NCBI RefSeq assembly: GCF_020539525.1
Contig: NZ_JACDXX010000014.1
Location: forward strand, 44,583-108,582
Origin: Pseudogemmobacter faecipullorum
GTDB lineage: Bacteria; Pseudomonadota; Alphaproteobacteria; Rhodobacterales; Rhodobacteraceae
Length of the DNA: 64,000 nucleotides
Reading direction: 5' to 3'
Made by a program: the position numbers and the translations under genes. The notes under the pieces were generated by a model that was not told the origin of the DNA, searched no databases, and saw nothing but the letters and a program-made list of their open reading frames with translations. This document shows, in pieces, positions 17,674 to 25,788 of the stretch (its first letter is position 1; each line of letters starts with the position of its first letter).

Positions 17674-18360
17674 TCATCCCGGCGGGGGTGTCAGGGTGAA
17701 GCTCAGTTCCTGGGCAAAGAGAACCGCCTGGGTGCGGGTCTGCACGCCAAGCTTGCGCATGATCGCGGTGATATGGGCCTTTACCGTGGTCTCGGCGATG
17801 GAAAGCTCATGGGCGATCTGCTTATTCATCAGCCCGGCGCTGACCAGCTGCAGGATCTTGCCCTGCTGGCGGGTCAGAAGCGCCAGCCGCGCCACCGCCT
17901 CTTCGGCCGGAGTGGCAGCGGTCTGTTCCAGAATGCGGCGGCTGGAATGCACCTCGCCCCGGGCAATCGTGTCAAAAGCCTCGCGAAAAGCGCCGCGTTC
18001 GGCATGTTTGGGGACAAAAGCGCTGACCCCTGCGCGCAGCGCCGAGCGCACCACCCGCAGTTCATCCATCGAGGAGACCACGATGATCGGTGTCGCAGGC
18101 GCCGCCTGGCGCATCCTGACCACACCGTCCAGCCCGTTCACATCCGGCAGGTTCAGATCCAGCACGATAACATCGGGCATGTCTCCGCCTGCCAGCCGGT
18201 CCAGCGCCGCGCCGAGGCTGCCCACCGCATCCACCTGGTCGATCCCGACCTGTCCGGTCAGCGTCATCGATAATGCGTCGCAGAACAATGGATGATCATC
18301 GACGATCAGCGCCGAGCGCAGCGGGTAATCCGCGTCCGAAATACCGAATGCCTGCGCCAT
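17674..18360 (-). CDS. LuxR-family response regulator
   Basis: A 228-residue NarL/FixJ-type regulator: receiver domain (SALIVDDHPLF, phospho-acceptor Asp in VIVLDLNLPD, conserved K in FVPKHAE) and a C-terminal LuxR HTH (MNKQIAHELSIAETTVKAHITAIMRKLG). I chose the ATG at 18360 because GGGGAGGGAAGG lies just upstream; a TTG 57 nt further up is open but has no site. It is the first gene of the RR-FIST-kinase set, 66 nt before the FIST gene, and resembles the AgmR/ExaE/EraR regulators of PQQ-ethanol oxidation. Confidence 0.88.
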   Translation of the reverse strand: MAQAFGISDADYPLRSALIVDDHPLFCDALSMTLTGQVGIDQVDAVGSLGAALDRLAGGDMPDVIVLDLNLPDVNGLDGVVRMRQAAPATPIIVVSSMDELRVVRSALRAGVSAFVPKHAERGAFREAFDTIARGEVHSSRRILEQTAATPAEEAVARLALLTRQQGKILQLVSAGLMNKQIAHELSIAETTVKAHITAIMRKLGVQTRTQAVLFAQELSFTLTPPPG

Positions 18361-18543
18361 GCCTTCCCTCCCCGGGGCTGCGGATGCCGGGTCATCTTCC
18401 CCGGCTGAGCCGCTCAAATCTGGAGTCTAGCGCGACCCCGCCCCCCCGCGCAAAGAGAACAGTCGCACAGAGCAAACATCCGATGCGCCGGGCAGAAAAA
18501 GTATTCGACCATAGTCGTAGCAGTCGCGGCAGGAAAACAGGGT

Positions 18544-18960
18544 TCAGGGGGCCTCAAGGCTGATCCGCCAGCCGCCCGAGGCATTGATCTGCAGGCGGTA
18601 GCGACCGGGCTGGGCCATCAGGAAAGAGCCGGTGCCCGCCCCGGCCTGGTGCAGATTCTGTACCACCTCGCCGCTGGCATCGAGCAGATAGATCACCATG
18701 ATCGCATCCATGCTTTCAAACTGCAGCAGCGTCGGGGCGGTGATGTCAAAGGAAGGGGTAACCTGGCTGCCAGCGCCCTGAAACCTGCGGATCGCCGCCT
18801 GGAGCGGCAGCGCATCATAACAGGCCAGCCGCGCCGCAGCGCCGGAATGACTGCGGCAGGCCATGAGGCCCGCCGTCAGATCCTGCGCTCCGGCCGGTGC
18901 TGCCTGCACCAGCAGCAGCGCCAGCGCGATATTGCGCCGCTTTACCAGTTGAACGGGCAT
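18544..18960 (-). CDS. Small secreted protein of unknown function
   Basis: 138 residues with an N-terminal signal peptide (ALALLLVQAAPAGAQ). The mature part has two cysteines in an ACRSHSG...RLACYDALP pattern seen at the start of several periplasmic proteins, then a beta-rich C-terminus. I recognise no named family. I chose the ATG at 18960; GGAG lies about 11 nt upstream, and an upstream TTG is a weaker choice. Its start overlaps the end of the pentapeptide-repeat gene by 19 nt, so it probably belongs to the alcohol-oxidation operon. Confidence 0.65.
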   Translation of the reverse strand: MPVQLVKRRNIALALLLVQAAPAGAQDLTAGLMACRSHSGAAARLACYDALPLQAAIRRFQGAGSQVTPSFDITAPTLLQFESMDAIMVIYLLDASGEVVQNLHQAGAGTGSFLMAQPGRYRLQINASGGWRISLEAP

Positions 18961-19571
18961 CCGGTGCAATTCTCCATATGGACGCCCTCCCAGATGGCAT
19001 AGGGCGCGAAATTGCCCTCAAGCACCGCATCGGCGAAATCAGCATTGTAGAATTTGGTTTCCATCAGATTGGCACCGATGATGGTGGCGCCGACAAATTT
19101 GCCTTTATGGACTGTGGCCGCCTCAAGACTGGCGCCGGTCAGATTGCTTTGCGAAAAATCGGCTCCGGCAAGGCGCGAAGAGGTGAGGTTTGCCCCGACC
19201 AGTGTGGCACGCTGCAGGTCGATCCCCTGGGCCTGGGCCATTTCCAGACTGGCCCCGGTCAGATCCGCCCCCGAGAGATTGGCACCTTTCAGTTCGGCTC
19301 CGAAAAAATTGACGCGTGTCAGTTTCGCGCCGGAAAGGTCGATACCGTTCAACTTCTGGCCGCGCAGATCGGCATGACGCAGATCGGCACCCTGGCAGGA
19401 GGCGCCCGGCTTCAGCTCGCAGCCGCCGATCACCAGCGGGCCTTGCTGCGGCTCATCGGTATCGACGATCACCGGAAAGCCAAGCGCATCACTATTGCCG
19501 CTCAGCACATCCGCTGCCGCGATGAAAGATGTGCAAAAAAGGGCCAGAGCGGCCAGAAGACAGGGTTTCAT
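18942..19571 (-). CDS. Secreted pentapeptide-repeat protein
   Basis: 209 residues with a signal peptide (LAALALFCTSFIAAAD) and about 20 pentapeptide repeats of A(D/N)LXX type from residue 60 to 185 (ADLRHADLRGQKL, GANLSGADLTGAS, GANLMETKF), which form a right-handed beta-helix. The C-terminus has a CTGCPF pair of cysteines. A pentapeptide-repeat gene next to a PQQ alcohol dehydrogenase is also found in the ped cluster of Pseudomonas putida; its role there is not established. It lies 64 nt below the dehydrogenase gene. Confidence 0.85.
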   Translation of the reverse strand: MKPCLLAALALFCTSFIAAADVLSGNSDALGFPVIVDTDEPQQGPLVIGGCELKPGASCQGADLRHADLRGQKLNGIDLSGAKLTRVNFFGAELKGANLSGADLTGASLEMAQAQGIDLQRATLVGANLTSSRLAGADFSQSNLTGASLEAATVHKGKFVGATIIGANLMETKFYNADFADAVLEGNFAPYAIWEGVHMENCTGCPFNW

Positions 19572-19635
19572 CGGTCAGATCCTCTGCAGCGGAACAGGCG
19601 GGCAGGTCAGACCTGCCCGCCCGGGAGTTCAGGGC

Positions 19636-21495
19636 TCAGTTGGCCGAGGCCAGCAGCTCATCAGGGATCTCAAAGACCCAGAACGAGCCACCCTGGCTGA
19701 CCTGGGTGGTCAGCGTCGCCATATCGCCACCCCAGAGCGGCACCGCTCCGCCATAGCCCGACGCGATACCGAGATATTGCTTGCCGTCCAGCTCCCAGGT
19801 CACCGGCTGCGAGATGACGCCCGAACCGGTGTTGAAGGACCAGAGCTGTTCGCCGGTCTCGGAATGGAAGGCCTTCACATAGCCATCCGAAGTGCCGGTG
19901 AATACGAGATCGCCTGCGGTTGCGAGGGTGCCGGCCCAGAGCGGGAACTTCTCTTTATGCTCCCATTTCTTCTCGCCGGTGGCCGGGTCATAGGCGCGCA
20001 AAGTGCCGATATGGTCGTCATACATACGCTTGATCCGGAAGCCCTGGCCCAGATAGGCGGCCCCGGCCTGATAGGTGACATTCTCGGTCCAGTAGTCTTC
20101 TTTCCAGTTATTGGCCGGAATGTAGAACAGGCCGGATTTCTGCGAATAGGCCATCGGGTTCCAGTTCTTACCGCCGAGGAACGGCGGCGAGACTTCGATC
20201 GTGGCGCCTTTGTCTTCGCCCTCTTTCGGCAGCGGCGGACGCTGGCCTTCGTTTTCAATCGGGCGACCGGTCTCAAGATCGATGCCTTTGGCCCAGGTGA
20301 TATTATCAACAAACGGGAAGGCATTCAGCAGAGCGGTCGGGCGGTTGATATCGCCACCACGCTTGGAAAGCGCATCAATATCCGTGACATAGAAGAAGCC
20401 GTTGCGGTCGGCATGGCCACCGGCGCGATGCTTCTTGCCCTCTTTATCGGTATAGTCGAACAGGACGATCTCATTATTGCCCGAGAAGTCCCAGGCATCA
20501 TTCGGGGTATGCTGGTAGAAGCCGACCAGCTCGCCATTCGACGGATCGACATAGGCCTGGCCCGAAGTATAGAGGCTGTCGCCCGGGGTGCGGGCCCAGG
20601 TGTTCCAGGGCGCGGGGTTACCGGCGCCAACGATGATCGTATTGGTCTCTTCGTCATAGACCGCCGATTGCCAGGGGGCACCGCCGCCATGGTTCCAGGC
20701 CTCGACCTTGGAGCCATCGGCATTATTGGGCCAGCTCGGAGCGGCGGGATCGCCGGTGATCGTGCCTTCGGCGCCTGCCAGCGCGCCCTTGTGACCCTCA
20801 ACAAAGGGGCGCATCCAGATTTCTTCACCGGTATCGGGATCGCGGGCGTAAAGCTTGCCGACCACACCGAATTCATCGCCCGAAGAGCCGTGGATCAGCA
20901 TGACCTTGCCGGTCACCTTATCTTTCACGATGGTCGGCGCGCCGGTCATCGTATAGCCGATCTTGTGATCCTCGAACTTCTCACGCCAGACCACTTTGCC
21001 GGTATTCTTGTCCAGAGCATAGATTGAGGCATCCAGCCCGCCGAAGAAGACCTTGTCGCCATAGATCGCAGCGCCACGGTTCACCACGTCACAGCAGGGC
21101 CGGATATCCTCGGGCAGACGGGCCTCGAATTTCCACAGCCGCTCGCCGGTTTTGGCGTCAAGCGCCCACATCCGCGAATAGGAGCCGGTGATATAAATCA
21201 CCCCGTCATGGACAATGGCCTGGGTCTCCTGGCCGCGCTGTTTCTCATCGCCGAAGGAGAAGGCCCAGGCCGGGCGCAGATGCTTGACCGTATCCGAATT
21301 CACCTGATCCAGCGTCGAATAGCGCTGAGCCTTATTGCCCATGCCATACATCAGCACATCCTGGGTGGTCTCGCTGTCGGCCTGAATATCCTCCCAGGTG
21401 ACATCCTTGGTGACGCGCCCCTCGGCAAGCGCCATCCCTGCCATGCCGATCAGCGCAATCGCACTGGCGGTGGTCAGTTTCTTAAGCTTGGTCAT
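19636..21495 (-). CDS. PQQ-dependent alcohol dehydrogenase (methanol/ethanol family)
   Basis: A 619-residue periplasmic quinoprotein with a signal peptide (ASAIALIGMAGMALA). The vicinal cysteine pair that forms the unusual disulfide over PQQ is C134-C135 (RPCCDVV). Repeated W-motifs such as ALDAKTGERLW show the eight-bladed propeller. By alignment the catalytic base is D317 in AYVDPSNGE. The residue two further on is Ser rather than the Asp typical of lanthanide enzymes, which suggests a calcium-dependent enzyme. Sequence resembles ethanol/ethylene-glycol-type enzymes (ExaA/PedE) more than MxaF. GGAGGAGA lies 5 nt before the ATG at 21495. Electrons probably go to the PedF cytochrome. Confidence 0.92.
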   Translation of the reverse strand: MTKLKKLTTASAIALIGMAGMALAEGRVTKDVTWEDIQADSETTQDVLMYGMGNKAQRYSTLDQVNSDTVKHLRPAWAFSFGDEKQRGQETQAIVHDGVIYITGSYSRMWALDAKTGERLWKFEARLPEDIRPCCDVVNRGAAIYGDKVFFGGLDASIYALDKNTGKVVWREKFEDHKIGYTMTGAPTIVKDKVTGKVMLIHGSSGDEFGVVGKLYARDPDTGEEIWMRPFVEGHKGALAGAEGTITGDPAAPSWPNNADGSKVEAWNHGGGAPWQSAVYDEETNTIIVGAGNPAPWNTWARTPGDSLYTSGQAYVDPSNGELVGFYQHTPNDAWDFSGNNEIVLFDYTDKEGKKHRAGGHADRNGFFYVTDIDALSKRGGDINRPTALLNAFPFVDNITWAKGIDLETGRPIENEGQRPPLPKEGEDKGATIEVSPPFLGGKNWNPMAYSQKSGLFYIPANNWKEDYWTENVTYQAGAAYLGQGFRIKRMYDDHIGTLRAYDPATGEKKWEHKEKFPLWAGTLATAGDLVFTGTSDGYVKAFHSETGEQLWSFNTGSGVISQPVTWELDGKQYLGIASGYGGAVPLWGGDMATLTTQVSQGGSFWVFEIPDELLASAN

Positions 21496-21529
21496 GTCGT
21501 CTCCTCCATCCATGAACCGGCATTGCACT

Positions 21530-22501
21530 TTACGACCGCCCCACCAGCGGGAGCGCTTCTGTCTCGTGATCTGCCCATCTCCGGACAACCGAGCGCAGAT
21601 ATTCCTCGGGATTGGCGCCAAGCGCGGCAAATTCCGGAACCGGCCCCGCCGCCATCGCCTCAACCGGGCTGAGGCCCAGCCGCGCCGCCTCGTCCAGCCG
21701 GGCGCGGGTTGCCGTCAGATAGGCCCGGGTCTGGGCGAGAGCCGCGCTGGAGCGGTGAAAGGCGCCATGGCCAGGAATGGTGCCCGAGGCCTGCAGCCCG
21801 GCCAGAGTGTCGAGCGCAGCAAGCCAGGCCCCGTAATCCGCATCCGGCAGGCTGGGCGCGCGCTCAAGAAACAGCAGATCCCCGGCGATCAGCGTGCCGG
21901 TCTGTTCATCCATCATCACCAGATCACCGGCGGTATGGCCGGAAAGCGCCATGAATTTCAAAGACCTGCCGCCGATCCGCGCCTCTCCGGCCCCGGTCTG
22001 GCCGGTGGCGGGCAGCGGCGTCGTGCCCGACATCCAGGAGCCAAGGATCGCATAAAGCGATTCCGCGAAATCCTGGCCATATTGCGCGCAGGCCGCGCTG
22101 GTTTGTGGCAGTGCCACGATCTGACGATCGGCAAAGGCAGCATTGCCAAACCAGTGGTCCGGATGGTGATGGCTATTGACCACCATTGCGACCCCGCCCA
22201 TGCGCTGATCGGCAAAGGCGCGAATTTCCGCCCCCATCGAGAGGGTCGAGCCGGTATCGATCACCACCGCGCCCTGGCTGGTCTGCACCAGCGCAATATT
22301 GACGATATTGCCGCCGTTTGAGGCAGCAAATACCTCGCGCAGCCCCTCGATCATCCAGACCCCATCGGCCACTTCCTGCGGCGCGAGGTGATAACGGCGG
22401 GCCTCTGCCCGGGCCGGAACTGACGCCAGCAGTGTTGGGCTCAGCGTTGCTGAGGCGATACCCGTCAGGGCTTTGCGGCGTGTCAGCGAGGGAAGGGTCA
22501 T
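21530..22501 (-). CDS. Quinoprotein-relay zinc metallohydrolase (MBL fold)
   Basis: A 323-residue metallo-beta-lactamase-fold protein with an N-terminal twin-arginine-like leader (LTRRKALTGIASATL), so it probably acts in the periplasm. The zinc motif HxHxDH is present (NSHHHPDHWFGN), with later His in ALSGHTAG, Asp in LIAGDLLF and His in IPGHGAF. This family is found with PQQ dehydrogenases and a SoxYZ-like carrier; its reaction is unknown. The start overlaps the upstream carrier gene by 4 nt. Confidence 0.85.
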   Translation of the reverse strand: MTLPSLTRRKALTGIASATLSPTLLASVPARAEARRYHLAPQEVADGVWMIEGLREVFAASNGGNIVNIALVQTSQGAVVIDTGSTLSMGAEIRAFADQRMGGVAMVVNSHHHPDHWFGNAAFADRQIVALPQTSAACAQYGQDFAESLYAILGSWMSGTTPLPATGQTGAGEARIGGRSLKFMALSGHTAGDLVMMDEQTGTLIAGDLLFLERAPSLPDADYGAWLAALDTLAGLQASGTIPGHGAFHRSSAALAQTRAYLTATRARLDEAARLGLSPVEAMAAGPVPEFAALGANPEEYLRSVVRRWADHETEALPLVGRS

Positions 22502-23274
22502 GTCTGCCCCCCGACACGGCCACTGAACCTGTTCCCCAGATTATCCCGGGCGCTGATCCTCACCTCGCCTGCGGCCAGATCAGGCGGCAGCAGAAAGGTC
22601 AGCGAGGGGTTTTCCTCGAGCGGCTCGAACAGATCCAGCGCGGCGATCTCGACGCCATCCCCGTCGCTCAGCTGCAGCCCGGTCAGGAAATGCGCCGGGA
22701 TACCATCGGCGAGACCGGTCTCCTGGGGATGGCGGATTTTCAGCCGCAGCCGCCCGGTTTCCGGCCAGATCCGCGCCCGCATCTCGCCAAAGCCCTGCTG
22801 CCAGTCGGGACGGGCATGGGCAACCGAAGGCGCCGAGCAGCCGCCGCCAAGCGCCGAGACCCAGGCCGCGCCGACATGCCAGCCATCCCCGAGCCGGGCC
22901 GAGGCCCGGAGCGCACCGGCACTCTCATATTTCACCCCAAAACCCAGCAAGGGCCGGGCGCGGCCAGGACGAAAGGTCAGGCCATGGGCAAAGGGGCTGT
23001 AATCGATGGTCACGACGATCTCTTCCACCCGGCCCTGCAGCGCGGTCGCGTCGATCAGAAACGGGACATGGGCCGAATCCTCGGCCGCTTTCGGCGCCAG
23101 AACCGCCACCGCCGGATCGTTGGACCAGAGGGCATTCCCGCCCAGCCAGGTCTCACGATGCAGTGGCCACATGCCGCTGTCGAAAGCATCGCCCCCCACC
23201 GCAGCCGCGCCGGTGACGGGCAGGATCAGGGGCCTGTCGCCGCCGGGCAGAAGCCGGGTGAGGAGCGTTTCCAT
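22498..23274 (-). CDS. Quinoprotein-associated SoxYZ-like carrier protein
   Basis: A 258-residue protein with an N-terminal SoxY-like part (FDSGMWPLHRETWLGG, GVKYESAG) and a C-terminal SoxZ-like beta-sandwich (about 155-258). The cysteine in ALGGGCSAPS is the likely carrier residue, recalling the GGC swinging arm of SoxY but in an internal position. No clear signal peptide is visible, which is odd for a partner of periplasmic enzymes. It lies between cytochrome pedF (5 nt away) and the metallohydrolase (4-nt overlap), the usual order. Confidence 0.8.
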   Translation of the reverse strand: METLLTRLLPGGDRPLILPVTGAAAVGGDAFDSGMWPLHRETWLGGNALWSNDPAVAVLAPKAAEDSAHVPFLIDATALQGRVEEIVVTIDYSPFAHGLTFRPGRARPLLGFGVKYESAGALRASARLGDGWHVGAAWVSALGGGCSAPSVAHARPDWQQGFGEMRARIWPETGRLRLKIRHPQETGLADGIPAHFLTGLQLSDGDGVEIAALDLFEPLEENPSLTFLLPPDLAAGEVRISARDNLGNRFSGRVGGQT

Positions 23275-23279
23275 TGCGC

Positions 23280-23969
23280 TCAGTCCCTGAGCGAGCCAGC
23301 GATCAGCTCGGCCGCCACTGCGGCCCGGGCCGGATCTGCACGCAGAATATGCGCTGCCTGAGCCAGCACGGTGACGGCGCGCGGCGCGCCCGAAAGCGCC
23401 TCGAACTGATCATTTACCGCATCCAGCTCATCCGCGACCGCGCCGGCCGTGGTGACATCCGCGCCGCTTTCGAGCGCTTTCACCTTATCGAGCAACGAAT
23501 GGATCTCGTCGGTTTTCGCGGCCATTTCATCCGCATCGGGCCGGGTCTCGATATAGGTGCGGATCGCCCAGACCGCCTGCTGGCTGAAGATATCGGCGAA
23601 GGGCGGCATTTTGACGGCGCCGTTTTGCTCATAGCCATGCAGAACCCGGTCGAGATACCATTCATCGCCGAAATCATTGGCCTCAAGGAAACGCAGATCC
23701 GGGGCCAGGCCGCCCGAGATCGCCTCAAGCCCATGGCAGCGCGCGCAATTCGAGTTGAACCCCTTGGCACCAACCTCGACCGCGCGGAACAAAAGATCAC
23801 CACTCGCCGCGCGCCATGGGTTCTCTTTCGCCATTTCTTCCGGCAGGTCGGGCAGTCCGGTGGTATCGACCGCCTGCGGTACCGCATCACCATGCGCGAG
23901 CAGCATCGGTACGGGCAGAGCCAGCGTCAGGGCTGCCGAAAGTGCTATAGGAATGATCTTGCGGTTCAT
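23280..23969 (-). CDS. pedF: Cytochrome c PedF-type
   Basis: A 229-residue periplasmic c-type cytochrome with a signal peptide (IALSAALTLALPVPMLLAHG). One haem site is seen, CARCH near residues 75-79, with the likely distal Met in VKMPPFADIFS. Length and the C-terminal helical extension match the PedF/c550 group that accepts electrons from PQQ alcohol dehydrogenases. It is the first gene of the minus-strand PQQ operon and diverges from the rhodanese-like gene across 80 nt. Confidence 0.87.
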   Translation of the reverse strand: MNRKIIPIALSAALTLALPVPMLLAHGDAVPQAVDTTGLPDLPEEMAKENPWRAASGDLLFRAVEVGAKGFNSNCARCHGLEAISGGLAPDLRFLEANDFGDEWYLDRVLHGYEQNGAVKMPPFADIFSQQAVWAIRTYIETRPDADEMAAKTDEIHSLLDKVKALESGADVTTAGAVADELDAVNDQFEALSGAPRAVTVLAQAAHILRADPARAAVAAELIAGSLRD

Positions 23970-24049
23970 GCTGGTCTCTTCCCGAGGAGTGGCATGGCGG
24001 GCATGCGTGGACAGAGTTCAGACTTCGCTGAAACCGGGAGAGGGTTAAA

Positions 24050-24718
24050 TTGTCCAAAGGTCGTAGGCTGTGGCGGGGTGGCGCAATCGTGGCGCTGGGG
24101 CTGGCCGGTCTGGCTCTGCAGGCCAGGGCCGATGAAATTCCTGCAGGGCCATCTGAGACAGAAATTATCGAAAAATCAATTCCTTCTGCCCCCGGGGCGG
24201 ATGGGCTTTTTGATGCTGCGGGTTACCGTCTGAAAGACTACCGTGCTCCGGTTCCGGCCATTGCCCCCGGGGCGCAGACCGTTACTCTTGCCGAGGTCCA
24301 GGCGCTGCAGGCCGCCGGCGCGGTGCTCATCGATGTGATGGGGGCGCAGCGATTCCACATCGACGCGGCGGGCAGATGGATCACCCCTCCAGGGCCCGGC
24401 GGCGGGCATCTGACCATCCCCGGCGCGATCTGGCTGCCGGTGGTCGGCTGGGGTGCGCTCGAGCCCTGGCAGGAGGATTACCTGCGCCAGAGCCTCGCCG
24501 ATCTGACCGCAGAGGACCCGGCACGCCCTGTCGTGGTTTTTTGCAAAACCGATTGCTGGCTGAGCTGGAACGCGGCAAGACGGATCGCCGGCATGGGGCT
24601 GAAAAAGGTCTGCTGGTTCCCGGGCGGCAGCGATGACTGGACCGGGGCGGGCATGGCACTGACCCGCGCCCATCCCTGGCCGCTGCGCAGCGGCCCCGAT
24701 CGTCCCTTTGCGCCGTGA
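24050..24718 (+). CDS. PQQ-catabolism-associated rhodanese-like protein (CXXCW family)
   Basis: 222 residues with a signal peptide (AIVALGLAGLALQARA) and a rhodanese-like fold. The active loop reads VVVFCKTDCWLSWNAA, so two cysteines followed by Trp, the mark of the family named for its CXXCW motif; in this copy three residues separate the cysteines. The best start is TTG at 24050, with GGAGAGGG about 6 nt upstream; a GTG 39 nt further in would cut the signal peptide. It diverges from pedF and probably handles a sulfur step with the SoxYZ-like carrier. Confidence 0.78.
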   Translation: MSKGRRLWRGGAIVALGLAGLALQARADEIPAGPSETEIIEKSIPSAPGADGLFDAAGYRLKDYRAPVPAIAPGAQTVTLAEVQALQAAGAVLIDVMGAQRFHIDAAGRWITPPGPGGGHLTIPGAIWLPVVGWGALEPWQEDYLRQSLADLTAEDPARPVVVFCKTDCWLSWNAARRIAGMGLKKVCWFPGGSDDWTGAGMALTRAHPWPLRSGPDRPFAP

Positions 24719-24916
24719 CCGGGCCAGATGTTGAGGCCAGAGAAGAGGCAGAGAAGACTGCTACCGGCTGCTGGTTCTGGTCTGCAATCATCAAAGCACC
24801 GCCATCGCCCTGCCTGGTATCACGCCCCGCGCCGCCTCTCTCCAGGCGTGGGCGGCGGTTGAAAGCCGCAGACACTCTGTTCGCGAGCGGGCGAGCCGCC
24901 CCAGGGTCTGTGAGTG

Positions 24917-25594
24917 TCAGCCGGCCTGCCCGCCCGAAAGCGGGCCCGTCAGCCGGATCGCATCCTGATCGGTATGACGCCTTGCGAGGTCATGGGCGCG
25001 CGCGCTGTCGCCTGAACAGATCGCCGCCAGCAGCGGCTCGTGCAGATCGACAATCACTTGTGATTCTTCGTAAAATTCATCTGCCAGCAGCAAAAACAGC
25101 AAGGCGGGGCCCTCAAGCCGCTTGTAAATATCCAGCAGCATCCGGCTTCCGGCAATCTCCACCACGGTGCGGTGAAAGCGCAGATCCAGTTCCAGCAGTT
25201 TGCGGCGCTGGCGGTTGTCTGATGCCAGACGCATGTCTTCGACAACCGCCATCAGCCGGGCGCGGCCGACATCGGTGATCCGGTCGGAAGCAAGCTGCGC
25301 CGCAGCCGATTCAAGAATGTCGCGCATCAGAGATATATCGCGGATATCCTCTTCGGAGACGGTAATGACAAAATTGCCGCGCCGCGGGCGGTGCTCGATC
25401 AGGCCATCCGCCTGAAGATATTTCAGCGCGCCGCGGATCGTGCCCTGGCTGACGCCGAATTTCTGTGCAAGCTCCATCTCGACCAGCCGGTCGCCAGGCT
25501 TCCATTCCCCGTCAAGGATGCCCTCCTGGATTGCCGTTGCAATCTCGGTTTCGAGGCTGGGGCGGACATGGGCTGCGTCCTGGGAATGCCGCAC
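24917..25594 (-). CDS. GntR-family (FCD domain) regulator
   Basis: 225 residues if started at the GTG at 25594, which has AAGGA 7 nt upstream and gives the usual family length. The frame is open to 25747, but that part has poor codon use and covers the operator-like palindrome. It has an N-terminal winged HTH (LVEMELAQKFGVSQGTIRGALKYL) and a C-terminal FCD domain with metal-ligand-type residues (DLRFHRTVV, HEPLLAAI, HTDQD). It diverges from the aminotransferase/TRAP operon and probably controls it in response to the imported acid. Confidence 0.8.
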   Translation of the reverse strand: MRHSQDAAHVRPSLETEIATAIQEGILDGEWKPGDRLVEMELAQKFGVSQGTIRGALKYLQADGLIEHRPRRGNFVITVSEEDIRDISLMRDILESAAAQLASDRITDVGRARLMAVVEDMRLASDNRQRRKLLELDLRFHRTVVEIAGSRMLLDIYKRLEGPALLFLLLADEFYEESQVIVDLHEPLLAAICSGDSARAHDLARRHTDQDAIRLTGPLSGGQAG

Positions 25595-25735
25595 GGGTCT
25601 GTCCTTCGCAATCAACTCGCTCCCTCGATAGCCAGCTTCACGCCTGGTGTCACCCTCTGGATAGGATCTGCTCTGCGTAATTTTTGGGCATTTTTTGCCC
25701 TGCCCCTGAAATTTTTGCGACCCGTTGCCATTATT

Positions 25736-25755
25736 ATTGATAATCATTAATCAAT
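25736..25755. promoter_or_regulatory. Candidate GntR operator
   Basis: ATTGAT-(8 nt)-ATCAAT, a perfect 6-bp inverted repeat in an AT-rich stretch of the divergent promoter, about 30-50 nt before the aminotransferase start. Binding by the adjacent GntR protein is inference. Confidence 0.45.
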
Positions 25756-25788
25756 CGCGCAGCGTGAATCCCCGACGAGGAGTGACTG

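Noticed and set aside
19495..21027. 510-codon plus-strand frame opposite the PQQ dehydrogenase
   Set aside because: It has no domain or start signal and fully overlaps a recognised quinoprotein gene.
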